Notes under the pieces: model-generated | Databases searched by the model: none | Seen by the model: only the letters and a program-made list of their open reading frames with translations | Told to the model about the DNA's origin: nothing | Shown: one piece after another, positions 16,029 through 25,249 of the stretch | Layout: each line of letters starts with the position of its first letter | Position numbering within the stretch: the first letter of the stretch is position 1 | Source of the DNA: Vibrio splendidus | GTDB lineage: Bacteria; Pseudomonadota; Gammaproteobacteria; Enterobacterales; Vibrionaceae | Reading direction: 5' to 3' | Length of the DNA: 64,000 nt | Assembly (NCBI RefSeq): GCF_024347615.1 | Contig: NZ_AP025509.1 | Coordinates: forward strand, 1,488,001-1,552,000 | Made by a program: the position numbers and the translations under genes

Positions 16029-17462
16029 CTAGTTTCGGTAAATAAAAACGCCGGAACGATTATTTCTTACTTTTCCTTGCTGGTAAGTTAACTCACCATT
16101 TACAAATACACTTTCTATTCCTTCAGCAACTGAAATAGGATTTTCAAATGTTGCTGTGTCTTTAATATTCTTTGGATCAAATAAAACTAAATCGGCACAG
16201 GCACCACAGCGAACTTCGCCTCGGCCCGCTAAGTTGTAACGCTGAGCCGACATTCCAGTCATCTTGTGAATCGCTTCTGGCAACGAGAACAGTTTTTCGT
16301 CTCGGCAATAGTGACCTAGCACTTTCGGGAAGGTGCCCCACAATCTTGGGTGTGGATGCGGGTCATTAGGTAAACCGTCTGAACCGACCATGGTCAGTTT
16401 GTATTTCAATACGCGCTTTACGTCGTTCTCATCCATGCAGTGATAAACCGCGCCCGCTGGTTGAAGCGCTTTTGCTGCGTCCATCAGGGGGAGATTCATT
16501 TCATCAGCAATCTGCTTAAGCGTTTTGCCTGCATGTTCTGGTTTTGCTTCAGACCAAGTGATGAAGATGTCGAAATCGTCAGTCACTTGTTTCAAATCTA
16601 ATGTTGAAGAGCTCGCTGAGTATGGGTAGCAGTCGCAAGACACATCTTGGTGCTCAGAAACCTTGTCCATTAAGTCGAGTACTTCAACGGTTCTACCCCA
16701 GTTCCCCGCACCTGCACATTTAAGGTGGGAGATAACAACAGGCACTTTCGCGTATTGTCCTGTCTCAAACGCCTCTTCCATCGCGCTTAAGATCTCTTCA
16801 AATTCGGTACGCATATGCGTGGTATAGATGCCGCCGTGACCAGAAAGCACTTTCGCTAACTGCATCACTTCGTTGGCATTCGCTTGTTTAGCGCTTGCGT
16901 AAGCCAAACCCGAGCTCAAACCTAATGCGCCTTGTTCCATCGCCAAATCAAGGTTGGTTTGCATCGCTGCGATTTCGTCTTCGCTTGCAGTGCGCTGCAG
17001 GTCGTCCATCACTTGGTTGCGCAATGTGGTATGGCCGACTAACGCTGCAACGTTTACTGCAGGTTGAGCTTGCTCCACCGCTTGTGCATACGCGGCGAAA
17101 GTTGGGTATTTGAAATCAGCCTGAGCGCCTAAAAGATTCATTGGGTCAGGTGGATCGCCAGCCAAAACGGTTGGTGATGCGCTGATACCACAGTTACCAA
17201 CAATCACGGTTGTGACACCTTGGCTGATCTTAGGCAGGCAGTCTGGGTAACGAATTACATTGGTATCGTCATGTGTGTGTACATCGATAAATCCAGGAGC
17301 CAATGCTAAGCCTGCTCCCTCAACCAACTGGCCACAATCTTCGTGATCGATTTGACCAATTTCGGCTATTTTTCCATCTCGGATTGCTACATCGGCACAA
17401 AACGATTGTTCGCCGGTGCCATCAAACACCTCTACATTTTTAATTATCGTATCGAACAACAT
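16029..17462 (-). CDS. N-acyl-D-amino-acid deacylase (D-aminoacylase family)
   Basis: Zinc amidohydrolase of 477 residues that removes an acyl group from an N-acyl-D-amino acid. The metal motif HTHDD (about 61-65), the family cysteine in GNCGIS (about 94), histidines in THMRTE and VISHLKCAG, and the late aspartate in MVGSDGLPNDPHPHPR are all present. In the oxidative chitin pathway an enzyme of this family deacetylates N-acetylglucosaminic acid, whose C2 has the D configuration, to glucosaminic acid and acetate. The neighbours support that substrate over true D-amino acids, but classical N-acyl-D-glutamate deacylase activity cannot be excluded from sequence. It is transcribed divergently from the PLP enzyme across 176 bp. 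Confidence 0.9.
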   Translation of the reverse strand: MLFDTIIKNVEVFDGTGEQSFCADVAIRDGKIAEIGQIDHEDCGQLVEGAGLALAPGFIDVHTHDDTNVIRYPDCLPKISQGVTTVIVGNCGISASPTVLAGDPPDPMNLLGAQADFKYPTFAAYAQAVEQAQPAVNVAALVGHTTLRNQVMDDLQRTASEDEIAAMQTNLDLAMEQGALGLSSGLAYASAKQANANEVMQLAKVLSGHGGIYTTHMRTEFEEILSAMEEAFETGQYAKVPVVISHLKCAGAGNWGRTVEVLDLMDKVSEHQDVSCDCYPYSASSSTLDLKQVTDDFDIFITWSEAKPEHAGKTLKQIADEMNLPLMDAAKALQPAGAVYHCMDENDVKRVLKYKLTMVGSDGLPNDPHPHPRLWGTFPKVLGHYCRDEKLFSLPEAIHKMTGMSAQRYNLAGRGEVRCGACADLVLFDPKNIKDTATFENPISVAEGIESVFVNGELTYQQGKVRNNRSGVFIYRN

Positions 17463-17551
17463 TTTTCACTCTCTCAATCCACTGTGTTGATGGAGCTATA
17501 TTAGAAATTCAGCCGATTATTTTCAGTGACAAAACACACATAATATTTTAA

Positions 17552-17576
17552 TTTGTGTGATAGTTTCTACCACAAA
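17552..17576. promoter_or_regulatory. Candidate operator in the divergent promoter region
   Basis: An imperfect 25-bp palindrome has outer arms TTTGTG (17552-17557) and CACAAA (17571-17576). It lies midway between the divergent deacylase and PLP enzyme genes, where the RpiR regulator of the cluster, or CRP, could act on both. I found no second clear copy. Confidence 0.4.
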
Positions 17577-17638
17577 ACAGATTGTGGATATATTTAGACA
17601 TTAAATAACAATGACTTAAATCATGTTAGGAATCAGCA

Positions 17639-18913
17639 ATGAAACATAACCCTGCACATAAAGATGTTATAAAGTATCAAAAAGATAGTTTTATCTTGAC
17701 TGAAAAAGGCCAAAAAGGGAGAGCAATATCACAATCTGAGAACGGTATTTACCGACTGGTTGATGAAGATATTTCGCTCCCGGTAGCAATTATCAAACAA
17801 TCCGCCTTAACCAATAACCTGAATTGGATGCAATCATTCGCCGATCACCATCAGGTTAAATTGTCGCCACATGGCAAAACCTCCATGACACCTGCTTTTT
17901 TCCGCCAACAGCTAGAAAATGGCGCTTGGGGCATAACAGTAGCCACGCCTGCACAGGCAGAAGTTGCCGCAATGGCGGGTGCGAAACGAATCATCATGGC
18001 CAACCAATTGGTGGGTAAAACCAACATGGCGATCGTTGAACAGCTGATCAGTGAGTTTGATATCGACTTTTACTGTTGTGTGGATTCTTCGGTAAACGTG
18101 CAGCAACTTAACCAATATTTCTCTAATACAAAACAGACACTAAAAGTACTGATCGAATTTGGTGTACCGGGCGGTCGCTGTGGTTGTCGTTCACCACAAG
18201 AAGTTCTAGAACTGGCTCAAACCATACAAGACACACCTGCCCTTTCGCTGGCAGGTATTGAGGTATATGAAGGTGTGATTCACGGTGACAATGCAGAACA
18301 AGACATTCGTACCTTCTTAAATCACGCGCTCACCTCGGTCGAAAGCCTCGCGTCAGATGGCCTAATTGCAGGGCAACCTATCATCACGGGCGCTGGTTCT
18401 GCTTGGTATGACGTGGTTGCAGAATGTTTGGCGAACCTAACTGATTACTTGGCGATCATCCGCCCGGGCTGTTATGCCATTCACGACACAGGTATTTACC
18501 TAGACGCTCAAAGCAAGGTGTTGCAACGCGCCCAAGTAAACCAAGGTTACGCGTGTGAATTGGGTGGCGATTTAGAATCGGCACTTGAGGTGTGGGCTTA
18601 TGTAATCTCTCGTCCGGAACCAACGAAGTTAGTGGTTGGGCTAGGCAAGCGTGATGTGGCCTTTGATGCGGGTTTACCGATTGCCGAGCGCGGCTATCGC
18701 AATGGCAAAGCTATATCAGTGAAAGGCTTAACCTCTACTGCGGTGATGGATCAACATACCTTTGTGGAAACCGACGGTTCTTCTGAGATTGAAGTGGGCG
18801 ACATGATTGCTTTCTCCACCTCACATCCGTGTTTAACCTTCGACAAATGGCGCTACATTGCCATCACCGATGACGACCATCAGGTAACAAACTGGGTGGA
18901 AACCTGTTTCTAG
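17639..18913 (+). CDS. D-serine dehydratase-like PLP enzyme (DSD1/alanine racemase fold)
   Basis: Fold-type III PLP enzyme of 424 residues. The PLP lysine is in LSPHGKTSMTP (about 80), and the barrel continues with ATPAQAEVAAMAGAKRI and IEFGVPGGRCG. The C-terminal DSD1 signature SHPCLTFDKW (about 398-407) supplies the His and Cys metal ligands. Enzymes of this type remove ammonia from D-serine or D-threonine-like substrates. In the oxidative chitin route a member converts glucosaminic acid to 2-keto-3-deoxygluconate plus ammonia, which is then used by kdgK and eda. This assignment rests on the cluster; D-serine or D-threonine deamination is the alternative. The rpiR-type gene follows 117 nt downstream on the same strand. 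Confidence 0.88.
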   Translation: MKHNPAHKDVIKYQKDSFILTEKGQKGRAISQSENGIYRLVDEDISLPVAIIKQSALTNNLNWMQSFADHHQVKLSPHGKTSMTPAFFRQQLENGAWGITVATPAQAEVAAMAGAKRIIMANQLVGKTNMAIVEQLISEFDIDFYCCVDSSVNVQQLNQYFSNTKQTLKVLIEFGVPGGRCGCRSPQEVLELAQTIQDTPALSLAGIEVYEGVIHGDNAEQDIRTFLNHALTSVESLASDGLIAGQPIITGAGSAWYDVVAECLANLTDYLAIIRPGCYAIHDTGIYLDAQSKVLQRAQVNQGYACELGGDLESALEVWAYVISRPEPTKLVVGLGKRDVAFDAGLPIAERGYRNGKAISVKGLTSTAVMDQHTFVETDGSSEIEVGDMIAFSTSHPCLTFDKWRYIAITDDDHQVTNWVETCF

Positions 18914-19030
18914 GTCGATTTTTCAATAAGCTAGAATCAACGAAACAATAAGATATACTAACGGGGCTAAGCTTTAGCGACCAATGACTAGGTATTAGCA
19001 AATAGCCCCATCAACAAAGGATCAGGATTC

Positions 19031-19894
19031 TTGAGTTTAGAAGTAGATATCATTTCACAGATAACAGAGCGTTTCCCTGTTCTTCGTGATGCAGAAAAGA
19101 AAGTCGCCAAGTTGATCATGGACGACATTGATTTTGCTGCCAATGCCAGCATTACAGAACTTGCTGAGGGTGCTCAAGTCAGTGAAGCCACCATCACACG
19201 TTTTGCTAAAGCGATCGGCTGTAACAACGTGCGTGATATGAAGATTAAGTTGGCTCAGACACTAACCGTTGGCCAGCGCTTTATCCTCGAACCTGTTGAC
19301 CAAACTGGCTATCAAGGTATCTACGAATCGATCAAGCAGAGCCTAGACATCAACCGCACTCTGTTCAAAGAGCAAGACGTTGAAACCGCAGTCAGTTGGC
19401 TGCATAACGCCAGGCAGATCATTGCTATCGGCATGGGTGGCGGTTCAACCATTGCTTCTCAAGAGCTGCAACATCGACTGTTTCGTTTAGGCTACCCAGT
19501 GGTGTCGTACAACGATGGCTTGATGTCACGTATGGTAGCCGCCACGGCAGATGCCAATGACGTGATGGTGATGATTTCAGCGACAGGCTTTACGCCAGTG
19601 ATCACCGAAACCGCCGAATTAGCCAAGCAGTACGGACTTAAGATCATCGCGATTACGCCACAAGACACGCCGTTAGCAAATATTGCGGATATCTTGTTAC
19701 CCATCAAGCATATGGAAACCGATTTCATCTACAAACCATCGGCTTCTCGTTACGCAATGTTGGCACTAGTAGATGTGCTTTCGATGGGAATCGCAGTCAA
19801 TCACAAGAACCGTTCGCGCGACAAACTGCGTCGCTTGAAAGTTGCGCTCGATTCTTACCGAGGCGGTGGCGACCGACAGCCTCTCGGTGATTAA
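19031..19894 (+). CDS. MurR/RpiR family transcriptional regulator
   Basis: Regulator of 287 residues with an N-terminal HTH_6 domain (about 1-80, helix-turn-helix in ASITELAEGAQVSEATITRFAKAIG written as two parts of one helix pair) and a C-terminal SIS sugar-phosphate-binding domain (about 120-260, core IAIGMGGGSTIAS). RpiR proteins usually sense a phosphorylated sugar; here 2-keto-3-deoxy-6-phosphogluconate or an earlier intermediate is likely. The start is a TTG with AAAGG about 10 nt upstream. The leader contains the inverted repeat GGGGCTA/TAGCCCC (18963-19009). The 3' end overlaps the convergent isochorismatase-like gene by 4 nt. Confidence 0.9.
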   Translation: MSLEVDIISQITERFPVLRDAEKKVAKLIMDDIDFAANASITELAEGAQVSEATITRFAKAIGCNNVRDMKIKLAQTLTVGQRFILEPVDQTGYQGIYESIKQSLDINRTLFKEQDVETAVSWLHNARQIIAIGMGGGSTIASQELQHRLFRLGYPVVSYNDGLMSRMVAATADANDVMVMISATGFTPVITETAELAKQYGLKIIAITPQDTPLANIADILLPIKHMETDFIYKPSASRYAMLALVDVLSMGIAVNHKNRSRDKLRRLKVALDSYRGGGDRQPLGD

Positions 19895-20430
19895 CGAATC
19901 AAGGATAGAATGAGCTTAAATTCACGCGCGCGGCAGTCCTTTACCAGTTCGTATAAGCTCATTTCCAATCCTGTGATTTCGATACCAGCATCCATTAGTC
20001 GACGGATTGCCAGATCTTTGTTGAGTGCCGTTCGTGAGCTAATACAGTCACCAACTACCTGAACCTTGTACCCAAGTTCCAACAACCCCATTGTGGTTTG
20101 ATAAACACAAATGTGAGCCTCAATACCACACACTAACCAAGTATCCACGTCCTTGGCTTGCACCGCCTCAACAAACTTAGGCTCGTTACACGCGTTGAAC
20201 GTAAATTTTGGTATCGGCTTAGCATCGCTCAGCAGGTCATTCAGCTCGTCGACCGTAGCACCTAACTTCTCAGGGTTCTGCTCCAAGCTAACAATTGGCA
20301 GACCCAAAACCTGCGCTCCTTGAGCTAACTTTCCGCAATTAGCAATCAGCGTATCGCTCTCATCAACAAGGCGTGCGAGCTTGCCTTGTACGTCCACAAC
20401 CACCAAACCTGTATTTGCTCGGTTTAACAT
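19891..20430 (-). CDS. Isochorismatase-like cysteine hydrolase
   Basis: Cysteine hydrolase of the isochorismatase fold, about 179 residues from the ATG at 20430. That start is chosen because AAGGAGAG lies 5 nt upstream; an in-frame ATG at 20478 is less likely. The catalytic aspartate is in VVVDVQGKLA (about 13), and the nucleophilic cysteine with its preceding cis peptide is in GIEAHICVYQT (about 115). It resembles the YcaC/nicotinamidase-related hydrolases whose substrate is mostly unknown. No signal peptide. The stop codon overlaps that of the convergent rpiR-type gene. Confidence 0.85.
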   Translation of the reverse strand: MLNRANTGLVVVDVQGKLARLVDESDTLIANCGKLAQGAQVLGLPIVSLEQNPEKLGATVDELNDLLSDAKPIPKFTFNACNEPKFVEAVQAKDVDTWLVCGIEAHICVYQTTMGLLELGYKVQVVGDCISSRTALNKDLAIRRLMDAGIEITGLEMSLYELVKDCRAREFKLILSLIR

Positions 20431-20755
20431 CCAACTCTCCTTGTCATGATTAGAATCAGCGTACTGCTTTGCTCTCAATAAATACCGAAATAAATACTAC
20501 AATAGAACAAATGCAATATTTATTATGTTTTATTTTTCAATCAGTTAGATAAAACCAATTTCACTTCAATTTTAAAAAACATCGTTTTATTTAGCAAATT
20601 TAACCATTTGTCAATATATGAATTTTATTTATAAACAATATAACCAACAAATATTTCGTTAGCTCTTGATAAATCAAGGGGCGCAGGTAATCACGTTATC
20701 AATGAAAAAATAGGTTTCATTTGTGAGGGTTTTATAAATCAATCATCAGCGATAC

Positions 20756-20771
20756 CGTGATTTGCATCACA
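20756..20771. promoter_or_regulatory. CRP-like site
   Basis: CGTGA-TTTGCA-TCACA matches the CRP consensus TGTGA-N6-TCACA at 9 of 10 core positions. It is only 24 nt before the ATG at 20795, inside the leader of the first barrel gene, so CRP might repress it. The rest of the 364-bp gap 20431-20794 is AT-rich and shows no other feature. Confidence 0.4.
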
Positions 20772-20794
20772 GGATGAGTAAACAAGGTATTATC

Positions 20795-21370
20795 ATGAAA
20801 AAATCAGCATTAGCACTCGGCTTAATCGGTTTAGTTTCACTTCCAACTTTTGCAGCAGGTATCGATGGTGGCGCATACGTAGGTGGCGGACTTAGTGCCT
20901 ATCAAGGTTCCGATACGGATGGAGCACCAAGTCTGGATTCAGACGGAATGGGCTACAACCTATACGGCGGTTACCAATTCAACCGTATCGTTGGCGTGGA
21001 ACTTGGCTACAACGACTATGCAGACTACAAGAACAGCACAGACAAACTTTCACCAACGTCTATCTCTGTATCAGCAAATGTCGGTTATACGTTCGACAAC
21101 ACCATTCGTCCATTTGTACTTGCTGGTTTGAGTTCCGTAGACCTCAATGCAAACAGCGGCGCTGGATACAATGATGATAGCGGCACCGGCTTCCACTTTG
21201 GTGTTGGTGTTGAATACACACCAGTTGAGCACTTAACACTTCGCCTAATTTCGCAAGCTGATGCGGTTAGTGTAGATGATTACTACATTGGAAATAATAG
21301 TTCATTCAAAACCGACGACCACACACTAGCGTTTAACAGTGTTAGCTTCGGTGGTTCATACGACTTCTAA
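20795..21370 (+). CDS. Outer-membrane beta-barrel protein, copy 1
   Basis: Small OmpA/OmpW-like eight-strand barrel protein of about 191 residues. A signal peptide (KKSALALGLIGLVSLPTFAA) is followed by alternating strands such as GGAYVGGGLSAYQ, MGYNLYGGYQFN, VGVELGYNDYADY, VSANVGYTFDN, and it ends in VSFGGSYDF with the C-terminal phenylalanine needed for outer-membrane assembly. The ATG at 20795 has AAGG 7 nt upstream; a TTG at 20762 would add residues before the signal peptide. The gene is very similar to the next one, a tandem duplication that includes the terminator. Confidence 0.88.
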   Translation: MKKSALALGLIGLVSLPTFAAGIDGGAYVGGGLSAYQGSDTDGAPSLDSDGMGYNLYGGYQFNRIVGVELGYNDYADYKNSTDKLSPTSISVSANVGYTFDNTIRPFVLAGLSSVDLNANSGAGYNDDSGTGFHFGVGVEYTPVEHLTLRLISQADAVSVDDYYIGNNSSFKTDDHTLAFNSVSFGGSYDF

Positions 21371-21410
21371 TATTCACCCCAAACGACTAAATCGTAAGTA
21401 AGTAAGTAGC

Positions 21411-21468
21411 TCAAATTCACTTTGCTACTCTGCCCTGTGATAAGGCAGCACAGTAAAGTGAATTTTTG
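21411..21468 (+). terminator. Rho-independent terminator of barrel gene 1
   Basis: AAATTCACTTT (21413-21423) pairs with AAAGTGAATTT (21455-21465), enclosing a smaller stem, and is followed by a T-run. A close copy of this terminator follows the second barrel gene. Confidence 0.8.
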
Positions 21469-21626
21469 TATCTATGTAACGATTCAGCTTACAAAGCCAT
21501 ACAGTAATGAGCAAAAGACTCAGGGATAATTGTCAACAACGGTCGAGAGGCCAAAAACCAACAACGATTAAAAATCGACAGTGACCGACAATCACATTTG
21601 AAGACATGACAGAGTGAGTAACAAAG

Positions 21627-22196
21627 ATGAACAAGTTAACAAAATCAGCATTAGCACTGGGTTTAATCAGCGCAGTTTCTCTTCCTGCTTTAGCAGCAGG
21701 TACTGACGGCGGTGCGTACATTGGTGGCGGTCTTGGCATATACCAAGATTCTGACACCGATGGTCAAGGCAGTTTAGATTCAGACGGTATGGGCTACAAC
21801 TTATATGGCGGCTATCAATTCAACCGCATCGTAGGTGTTGAACTTGGCTACAACGATTACGCAGACTACAAAAAAGGGACTGAAAAACTGTCTCCAACGT
21901 CTGTTTCTTTGTCAGCAAATCTTGGTTACACATTCGACAACACAATCCGCCCATTCGTTTTGGCTGGTTTAAGCTCTGTTGACCTAAACGCAAATACCGC
22001 AGCTCAGTATGCAGACGATAGCGGTACGGGTTTCCACTTTGGTGTTGGTGTAGAATACACGCCAATCGAACACCTAACATTGCGTCTGATTTCGCAAGCA
22101 GATGCAGTAAGCGTAGAGAACGATTACGGATCTAAGAAAGAAGACAAAACACTAGCATTCAGCAGCATTAGCTTCGGTGGCTCATACAACTTCTAA
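21627..22196 (+). CDS. Outer-membrane beta-barrel protein, copy 2
   Basis: Paralogue of the preceding gene, 189 residues, with the same signal peptide pattern (KLTKSALALGLISAVSLPALAA), the same strands MGYNLYGGYQFN, VGVELGYNDYADYK and PFVLAGLSSVDLNAN, and ending ISFGGSYNF. The two proteins differ mainly in the extracellular loops (for example after DSDTDG and near the C-terminus), the pattern expected when loops face phage or host pressure. Upstream regions differ, so the two copies may be expressed under different conditions. The exact barrel family (OmpA-like, PF13505 type) is inferred. Confidence 0.88.
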   Translation: MNKLTKSALALGLISAVSLPALAAGTDGGAYIGGGLGIYQDSDTDGQGSLDSDGMGYNLYGGYQFNRIVGVELGYNDYADYKKGTEKLSPTSVSLSANLGYTFDNTIRPFVLAGLSSVDLNANTAAQYADDSGTGFHFGVGVEYTPIEHLTLRLISQADAVSVENDYGSKKEDKTLAFSSISFGGSYNF

Positions 22197-22230
22197 TGTG
22201 ATTGAACCAAATAAAATAAGCTGAACATAC

Positions 22231-22288
22231 TAATTCACTTTGCTGTTCCACCTTGTCATGAAGGTCTCTCAGTAAAGTGAATTTTTTG
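22231..22288 (+). terminator. Rho-independent terminator of barrel gene 2
   Basis: AATTCACTTT (22232-22241) pairs with AAAGTGAATT (22274-22283) before a T-run. It is a recognisable duplicate of the terminator at 21411-21468. Confidence 0.8.
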
Positions 22289-22428
22289 TATCTACACACT
22301 TTAGCGTCATTTCACTTTAGCCAGTTTATCGCTCAGCGCCTTCTATTTGAGCTTTATGCATTGATATTAGAGCTTTCTTGGTAGCGAGACTAAAATAAAG
22401 GGATAAGTGACACAGGAAGACAAGACCT

Positions 22429-24051
22429 ATGAATCTACCACGCTTAAACATGTCGATAAACAAACTCCCTTTCGTTTTGGCAGTGTATTACCTGCTTGTC
22501 ATTAACTTGCCTATCTCACGCGAACTGTTCAATATTCTTAGTGCCTCACAAGCCGAAAGCATTGGGTTTATCATCTCGATCCCATTTTTCTTTCTCGCCG
22601 CATTCAACTTTATCTTTCAAGTATTCAACTGGCCGATATTCGCCAAAGCTTTTTTTATCTTGTTACTACTTACTTCCTCTTTAGTCAGCTACAGCATGTT
22701 CAACTACGGCATTTTTGTAGACTATGGAATGATAGAAAACGTCTTCGAAACCAACAGCGGAGAGGCTGCTAGCTACCTAAGCAGCTATTCTATTTTATGG
22801 TTTGTTCTGATGGGAGGAGTCCCGTCACTGCTGCTTTTATTTACGGATCTTGAAAGAGAATCGTGGAAAGATTTTGCTATTTGGAAGGCGATTGGATTGC
22901 TCTCTTCGCTGATTGTCATAGCGATTATTGCTGGACTGTTTTACAAAGATTATGTGTCGATTGGTCGTAATAACTCTCATCTTAAAAAGATGATCATTCC
23001 GACCGAATACGTCGCTTCAACCGCAAAATACATCAACAATACTTACATCAAAGAACCGATTCCTTACCAAGAAATCGGCTTAGATGCGCAGCTAAAACCA
23101 GAAGCTAAACAAGCTGAAAAACCAACCTTATTGGTGTTTGTTCTTGGTGAAACAGCACGTGTATATAACTACCAATATTATGGCTATGAGAAAGAAACCA
23201 ATGCTCATACCAAACCCTATAATCCGATCTTTTTCTCTGATGTTCAGTCATGCGGAACAGCCACTGCGGTTTCTGTGCCGTGTATGTTTTCTAACATGAA
23301 CCGAAGCAACTACGATCGCGACAAAGCCTACAACCAAGATAACGTGGTCGACATTATGAACCGCGCGGGCATTCACTCTATCTGGCGAGAGCACGATGGT
23401 GGAGACAAGGCGGTCGCACATCGAATCAAAGAGATGACTCTCGTCGCCAAAGACAGCGACCCGCTGTGTAATAAAGATGTGTGCTATGACACAGCCATGC
23501 TAGAGAACTTCGAACAAGATACTCAAGATCTTAAACAAGATAGCATCATTTTCTATCATATCTCCGGATCTCACGGCCCAACTTACTTTGAGCGATACCC
23601 AGAAGATCATAAGAAGTTTGTGCCAGACTGCCCACGTTCTGATATCGAAAACTGCACCAAAGAGCAAGTGGTCAACACCTACGACAACACCATCTTGTAC
23701 ACAGATTTCTTTCTATCACAGGCTATTCAGAAGCTAGAGAAACTCACCGATAAGTACAATGTCGCGCTGATGTACATTTCCGATCACGGAGAATCATTGG
23801 GAGAAAATGGCGTCTACTTACACGGCATGCCTTATTCATTGGCACCGAAAGAGCAAACCCATGTGCCTATGATCATGTGGATGTCTGATGGTTTCGCCGA
23901 GCAGAAAGGGATAAACCAGACCTGCTTAAGAAAGGCAGGCAAAGAACAGAGCTTCTCCCAAGATAACCTGTTCGACTCTTTACTCGGCCTAATGGATGTA
24001 CAAACCAAAGAATACCGAGAAAACCAAGACATTTTTGCTGCGTGTCGGTAG
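22429..24051 (+). CDS. eptA: Phosphoethanolamine transferase for lipid A
   Basis: Inner-membrane enzyme of the EptA/PmrC family, 540 residues, that moves phosphoethanolamine from phosphatidylethanolamine to lipid A in the periplasm and so lowers the negative surface charge. Five hydrophobic helices occupy about 1-175, followed by the alkaline-phosphatase-like domain (about 215-540). Its nucleophile is the threonine of VLGETARVYNYQYYGY (about 246). Later metal ligands are in HISGSHGPTY and YISDHGESLGENG. Paired cysteines typical of the periplasmic domain are present (SCGTATAVSVPCM, CNKDVC). Members of this family can confer polymyxin resistance; whether this one is expressed cannot be seen. 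It is flanked by unrelated genes, with no two-component system next to it. Confidence 0.9.
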   Translation: MNLPRLNMSINKLPFVLAVYYLLVINLPISRELFNILSASQAESIGFIISIPFFFLAAFNFIFQVFNWPIFAKAFFILLLLTSSLVSYSMFNYGIFVDYGMIENVFETNSGEAASYLSSYSILWFVLMGGVPSLLLLFTDLERESWKDFAIWKAIGLLSSLIVIAIIAGLFYKDYVSIGRNNSHLKKMIIPTEYVASTAKYINNTYIKEPIPYQEIGLDAQLKPEAKQAEKPTLLVFVLGETARVYNYQYYGYEKETNAHTKPYNPIFFSDVQSCGTATAVSVPCMFSNMNRSNYDRDKAYNQDNVVDIMNRAGIHSIWREHDGGDKAVAHRIKEMTLVAKDSDPLCNKDVCYDTAMLENFEQDTQDLKQDSIIFYHISGSHGPTYFERYPEDHKKFVPDCPRSDIENCTKEQVVNTYDNTILYTDFFLSQAIQKLEKLTDKYNVALMYISDHGESLGENGVYLHGMPYSLAPKEQTHVPMIMWMSDGFAEQKGINQTCLRKAGKEQSFSQDNLFDSLLGLMDVQTKEYRENQDIFAACR

Positions 24052-24282
24052 CTTCAAAGGCCGACTCGCAAATATTCCAACCAAAGGGGCTCATTTATGA
24101 GTCCCTTTTTTGTACCTTTCAAAACTGTCGTTTTTATTCAATACCGGCCTCAAGCCGTCGCCTACAATTGCTGTTATTGAAACGTGGCTCAGCTAATCAA
24201 TTACCTCATCGTCAATTGACGTACCTGAGAACAAGATGACGACCACGCACTCTACCGAATCAAAACAGCAGGAATTCAAGCG

Positions 24283-25128
24283 ATGTTAGACATCAAGAAA
24301 ATCTCAACACTTAGTGACTTAAGCGAACTTAAAACGGCTTACTTTGCTGAGTCAACAGCGCCACTTGATGGCATGTGGCACTTTGGCTTTGTGCCAATGT
24401 CTGACCATTTTGGTTTTTACGAAAACGGTAATCTTGTCGGTTATTGCGTATTAAATGGCGAAGGCTACTTACTTCAGTTCTATCTAGCACCAACAGCCAG
24501 CACTCATATTGAACACTTGTTCCCCTTAATCGTAGAGAACAACAGCTCTGTGATTGGTGAGGTGAAAGGCGCATTCGTGAGCACCGCTGAACCACAATAT
24601 TTATCACTGTGTGTCGACAACTCAGAATCATTTAAAGTGAATACGATGATGTACCGCCAAAACTCTCAAGCCAGATCTGATTGTGATTCAGACCGCATTG
24701 AAGAGGTAGAGATGAGCCTCGCGACAGAAGAACAACTGGAGCAGTTCGTTGAGTTTGCTTCATCAGCGATTGGCGCGCCAAAAGAGTGGCTCACCGGTTA
24801 CTACAGCAACTTAATTGCTCGCCAAGAGCTATGGGGCTACATGGAAAATAACCATGTTCTAGCAACCGGAGAGTGTCGTAAGTTCGATGAGCATCAAACA
24901 CAGTTTGCCGACCTAGGTATGATTGTCGCACAACAAGAACGCGGTAAAGGCTTAGCGACGCGTGTTATTCACTTTCTAAAGCAACACGCTAATAGCCAAG
25001 GGTTAGAAGCTATGTGCTCTACAGAAAGCAGTAATATTGGCGCACAAAAGGCCATCACACGCGCTGGATTATCATCAAAGCATCGTATCTTGCAGTTTGA
25101 TTTTAGCGAATTAAAGGAAACTGATTAG
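24283..25128 (+). CDS. GNAT family N-acetyltransferase
   Basis: Protein of 281 residues with a C-terminal GNAT domain (about 145-275). Its acetyl-CoA loop is in IVAQQERGKGLATRVIHFLKQ (shown in two overlapping pieces of the R/Q-x-x-G-x-G/A signature near 228-234), followed by STESSNIGAQKAITRAGL. The N-terminal half (LDGMWHFGFVPMSDHFGFYENGNLVG) looks like a second, degenerate GNAT-like half. Substrate unknown. The start is supported by AGGAA 8 nt upstream. Confidence 0.85.
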   Translation: MLDIKKISTLSDLSELKTAYFAESTAPLDGMWHFGFVPMSDHFGFYENGNLVGYCVLNGEGYLLQFYLAPTASTHIEHLFPLIVENNSSVIGEVKGAFVSTAEPQYLSLCVDNSESFKVNTMMYRQNSQARSDCDSDRIEEVEMSLATEEQLEQFVEFASSAIGAPKEWLTGYYSNLIARQELWGYMENNHVLATGECRKFDEHQTQFADLGMIVAQQERGKGLATRVIHFLKQHANSQGLEAMCSTESSNIGAQKAITRAGLSSKHRILQFDFSELKETD

Positions 25129-25249
25129 CCTTGATTCGGATTAACAAACATCAAGACTAAGTTCTAACAATTGATACTGATAAAAACTGTCACCTCCAAC
25201 GATATCCACATATAGTTGGAGATGACAATCATCTGAAATAGAAGGTCTA

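Noticed and set aside
24042..24239. 65-residue plus-strand frame after eptA
   Set aside because: It overlaps the eptA end, has no ribosome site and no protein-like composition.
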